NCBI GenBank assembly: GCA_019247135.1
Contig: JAFAPL010000377.1
Coordinates: 1 to 16,076 of the forward strand
Direction of reading: 5' to 3'
Origin: Chloroflexota bacterium
GTDB lineage: Bacteria; Chloroflexota; UBA6077; CF-72
DNA length: 16,076 nt
This document shows, piece after piece, positions 13,553 to 16,076 of the stretch (its first letter is position 1; each line of letters begins with the position of its first letter). The notes beneath the pieces are model-generated. The model worked only from the letters and a program-made list of their open reading frames with translations, did not search any database and was not told the origin of the DNA. Both the position numbers and the translations under genes were made by a program.

Positions 13553-13727
13553 ACCCTCTGTCCCCTCGAGCTCGAGTATATCTTGATTCGTTCAGGTCGC
13601 ACGAACCTCGGGCTGGGCTTTTTGGAGAGTTGCCACGAACTGAGGCGGTTGCAAAAAGCAGGCGCGGGGCGAACAATCGACCGTTAGGTATTGGTATACC
13701 GAACCATCCCAGGGGGTCTTGGCCTTC
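13553..13727. promoter_or_regulatory. Divergent promoter region, PadR operon / LLM oxidoreductase
   Basis: This 175-bp gap carries an AT-richer patch on each side. On the minus strand TATACT (complement of 13575-13580) lies 22 nt before the PadR TTG and fits a -10 box. On the plus strand TGG-TATACC (13692-13700) fits an extended -10 box, 28 nt before the GTG of the LLM gene. It contains the palindrome GGTATACC (13693-13700). No good -35 box is seen for either. CTCGAGCTCGAG near 13566-13576 is also symmetric. These are candidate PadR sites by position; none is a clear match to the known ATGT-N8-ACAT PadR operator. Confidence 0.45.
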
Positions 13728-14930
13728 GTGAAGGTGTTCGTCTTCGATCTGTTGCCATATGGAGAAAACCTCGAGCACGTGAAGGACGGCCCCGAGCTGC
13801 CGTGGCCGCTTGAAAAGCGGCACTTCAAGCCAGAGGTCGCGGTGCGCACCTACGCCGAGCACCTGGATGCCTGGGAAGAGCTGGACCGTCTGGGGTACGA
13901 CGGTGTCGGGTTCAACGAGCACCACACGTCCCCTTACGGGCTGATGAACTCGCCGAATCTGCTCGCCGCTTCGGCTGCTCAGCGCACCAGGCGTTTGAAG
14001 CTGTTGATCTACGGAAATTTGCTGCCGATCCATGAGCCACTGAGGCTCGCCGAAGAGCTAGCGATGCTGGATTGCCTGTCGAATGGCCGAATCATTGCAG
14101 GCTTCGCGCGAGGCATTCCGCGCGAGCACAACGTCTACAACGTGCCGCAAAACGAGTCCCGGGCGCGATTCGAAGAGGCGTGGGAGATCATCCGCGGGCT
14201 CTGGACCGAAGAGGTCTTCTCATTTGCTGGAAACTTCTGGTCGTACCACGATGTCGCGTTGTGGCCGCGACCGGTGCAGCAACCGCATCCACCGGTCTGG
14301 GTACCGGTGACGGCGAGCAAGGAGACCATCCAATGGGCCGGTCGCTACAACATCCCGATCACGCCCGGCCAGGGCAATCACCGCGGCGTGCGCGAGGACG
14401 TCATTCGCTACTACGCGCGTCAGCTCGAGGAGAACGGGCATCGCATCACGCCCGCTCATCTGATCATTCAGGCCGACGTGTACATTGCCGACTCCAAGGC
14501 GCGGGCGGTGGAGGAAGCCGGCCCGTACACGCTGTACTTCAATCACACCTTGTTCAGCCACGGCAATATCACCGAACGGAATCTGCAGGCGCAGACCGGC
14601 TACGTCGCGGCTTCGTCCCACGACTACCTCCGACCTGAGAATGTCCCGTTCGTTTCGGGCAACCGCGAGCGCTACCGTGGCATGACCATGGAAGGGTTGC
14701 GAGAGCTCGCCGAGCACATGCCGTGGGGCACGCCTGACGAAGTAGCCGAGCGCATCATCGACGCGGCGGACCATGCGGGCGCCAACCAGGTCACTGTGAG
14801 CCTGAATCGAGGCGCGATGCCACAGGAGATGTTTCTCAACCAGATCCGCCGATTTGCCACGGAAGTGCTGCCGCGTCTACAGACGCACGAGGTTACGCAA
14901 GTGCCTCTGGCGAACGCCGCCGCCGTTTAG
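13728..14930 (+). CDS. LLM-class (luciferase-like) flavin-dependent oxidoreductase
   Basis: This 400-residue TIM-barrel protein of the bacterial luciferase family uses reduced FMN or F420 in known members. Diagnostic stretches are YDGVGFNEHHTSPYGLMNSP, LLIYGNLLPIHEPLRLAEEL, GRIIAGFARGIPREH and a C-terminal WGTPDEVAERI. GTG at 13728 is chosen because it starts the typical VKVFVFDLLPYGENL N-terminus and lies 11 nt after AGGGGG (13711-13716). TTG at 13719 is only 2 nt from that site, though it would add just three residues. Known relatives oxidise alkanesulfonates, long alkanes, aldehydes or aromatic chelators; the substrate here is not identifiable. It is divergent from PadR and sits 26 nt before a peptide-type substrate-binding lipoprotein, which suggests oxidation of an imported compound. 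Confidence 0.88.
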   Translation: MKVFVFDLLPYGENLEHVKDGPELPWPLEKRHFKPEVAVRTYAEHLDAWEELDRLGYDGVGFNEHHTSPYGLMNSPNLLAASAAQRTRRLKLLIYGNLLPIHEPLRLAEELAMLDCLSNGRIIAGFARGIPREHNVYNVPQNESRARFEEAWEIIRGLWTEEVFSFAGNFWSYHDVALWPRPVQQPHPPVWVPVTASKETIQWAGRYNIPITPGQGNHRGVREDVIRYYARQLEENGHRITPAHLIIQADVYIADSKARAVEEAGPYTLYFNHTLFSHGNITERNLQAQTGYVAASSHDYLRPENVPFVSGNRERYRGMTMEGLRELAEHMPWGTPDEVAERIIDAADHAGANQVTVSLNRGAMPQEMFLNQIRRFATEVLPRLQTHEVTQVPLANAAAV

Positions 14931-14956
14931 ACTCACTTCGAAATGGGGGAGGACTG

Positions 14957-16076
14957 ATGCGCTCACACTCGACAGCGTTTGTGCTGCTCGCTACGCTCGC
15001 TGCGCTCGCTACGCTTGCCCTCGGCGCCTGCACGGCTGCAGCGCCGAGTGTGCCAGCAGCGGGTAGTGCACCCGCCGCTGCGACGGCTGCACCGGCGGCA
15101 TCGACGGCGCGGCCCGCGGCTGGCAAAGACACGCTCACGATCGTGTTCCAGCCCAACCAGGGCTCGCTCGATCCGCACTTCGCGGCAACCGATCAGGAGA
15201 TGTTGATCATCCGCAACGTGTACAACGGGCTGCTCAAATACAAGCCGGACACGACCGAGCTCACGGGCGACCTGGCCACGAGCTGGGAGGCGAGCCAGGA
15301 CGGCCTGACCTATACGTTCCATCTGCGGCAGGACGTGGAGTGGCAAAAAGGGTTCGGACACTTCACCGCGAACGACGTCAAGGCATCTTTCGATCGGGTG
15401 AAGGACCCCGCGACCAAGTCGCCTTTCGGACCCAGCATGTCGACGCTCAAAGAGGTGCAGGTCGTCGACGACTACACGGTCAAAATGATTCTGAACGAGC
15501 CATACGCGGCGTTTCCGCACCTGTTGACCGACTATCGCGCCGGACCAATCGTCAATATGAAGGCCGTCCAACAGTACGGCAAGGACTACGACTGGAACCC
15601 GGTTGGAACTGGGCCGTACCAGTTCGAGAGTGGCACACCAAAACAGGAAGCAACGATCGTTGCGAATCCAAACTACTTCGGGGACAACAAAGCGAAGATC
15701 AATCGCATCGTCACGCGGACCGTGCCGGACATCAACGCCGAGTATGTCGGACTGGAAAACGGTCAGTACGACATGGTGCTGCTGGCGCAGACTGACCCGA
15801 CGGTCCTGCAGCGGCTTACGAGTGAAGGCTTTGTACGGACGGCGTTCAGTCGCAACCTCCCCGAGGTCCTGCTCATGAACGTGACCGTCAAGCCATTCGA
15901 CGACCTGAAGGTGCGGCAGGCCATCGCGTACGCGATCGATCGACAGCAGTTGATCGACCTGGCGTTCCCGGGCTACGCCAAGCCGTGGTATTCGCCGGTG
16001 CCCGAAGGCTTCGCCTATGTATCCGCGGACGTACCCCATGTCGACCAGGACCTGGCCAAGTCCAAGCAATTGCTGG
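14957..16076 (+). CDS. ABC transporter substrate-binding lipoprotein, peptide/nickel type (family 5), partial
   Basis: The first 373 codons of an extracytoplasmic solute-binding protein are present; the window ends inside the gene. The ATG follows GGGGGAGG (14945-14952) by 4 nt. Residues 1-24 are a signal peptide with lipobox LGAC and C25 as the lipid-modified cysteine. An Ala/Pro linker follows to about residue 55. The mature domain has the SBP_bac_5 pattern: TLTIVFQPNQGSLDPHFA, NVYNGLLKY, LATSWEASQDGLTYTFHLRQ, FTANDVKASFDRV, VGTGPYQF, VRQAIAYAIDRQQLI. Members deliver peptides, nickel, opines or other small molecules to an ABC importer. The permease and ATPase genes are expected downstream, outside the window. 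It probably shares a transcript with the LLM oxidoreductase, whose substrate it may bring in. Confidence 0.92.
   Translation, partial: MRSHSTAFVLLATLAALATLALGACTAAAPSVPAAGSAPAAATAAPAASTARPAAGKDTLTIVFQPNQGSLDPHFAATDQEMLIIRNVYNGLLKYKPDTTELTGDLATSWEASQDGLTYTFHLRQDVEWQKGFGHFTANDVKASFDRVKDPATKSPFGPSMSTLKEVQVVDDYTVKMILNEPYAAFPHLLTDYRAGPIVNMKAVQQYGKDYDWNPVGTGPYQFESGTPKQEATIVANPNYFGDNKAKINRIVTRTVPDINAEYVGLENGQYDMVLLAQTDPTVLQRLTSEGFVRTAFSRNLPEVLLMNVTVKPFDDLKVRQAIAYAIDRQQLIDLAFPGYAKPWYSPVPEGFAYVSADVPHVDQDLAKSKQLL

Noticed and set aside
14963..16069. 368-residue open frame on the minus strand opposite the ABC binding protein
   Set aside because: It is antisense to a gene with a signal peptide, lipobox and full SBP family 5 motifs; its own sequence shows nothing recognisable.

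Overview
This is a GC-rich, gene-dense stretch of bacterial chromosome. The lineage cannot be proved from the sequence. Two lipoproteins with long Ala/Pro/Ser linkers behind the lipobox cysteine, a MetV/MetF-type methylenetetrahydrofolate (methylene-THF) reductase, stand-alone catalytic halves of MetE, and PadR, PucR and LLM-oxidoreductase genes together suggest a soil-type Chloroflexota or a related GC-rich bacterium. No rRNA, tRNA, CRISPR array, transposase or phage gene was seen.

Region 1 (1-5948, minus strand) is a tightly coupled methionine/S-adenosylmethionine (SAM) operon. In order of transcription it holds metV (5948-5442), metF (5445-4492), a MidA-like SAM-dependent methyltransferase (4502-3021), a core metE (3028-1907) and metK (1910-666). 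Every junction overlaps, by 4, 11, 8 and 4 nt. The operon can be read as a path: methylene-THF to methyl-THF, methyl group to homocysteine, methionine to SAM, with one SAM user in the middle. Downstream of metK, on the same strand, is the 5' part of an Ala-Pro-Ser-rich lipoprotein that leaves the window.

Region 2 (5949-9336) starts with a 158-bp divergent control region. On the plus strand follow a fused homocysteine S-methyltransferase/MTHFR-like gene and, in 1-nt stop/start overlap, a PucR-type regulator. The MTHFR-like half of the fusion has lost three motifs that the neighbouring MetF keeps, so it is probably not a working reductase.

Region 3 (9337-10662) holds a 50-bp-period tandem repeat, an AraC-family regulator (minus) and a divergent small VOC/glyoxalase-fold protein (plus).

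Region 4 (10674-16076) has a minus-strand operon of a PadR regulator and two further, mutually different MetE-type catalytic-domain proteins. Divergent from it are a luciferase-like (LLM) flavin monooxygenase and the start of a dipeptide/oligopeptide-type ABC substrate-binding lipoprotein. This looks like an inducible uptake-and-oxidation system paired with dedicated methyltransferases.

The window carries four candidate homocysteine methyltransferases (three core-MetE proteins and one HMT fusion). It shows no cobalamin-binding MetH module and no MetE N-terminal half. The main question it raises is which methyl donor each of them uses. No gene-free stretch exceeds 300 bases.
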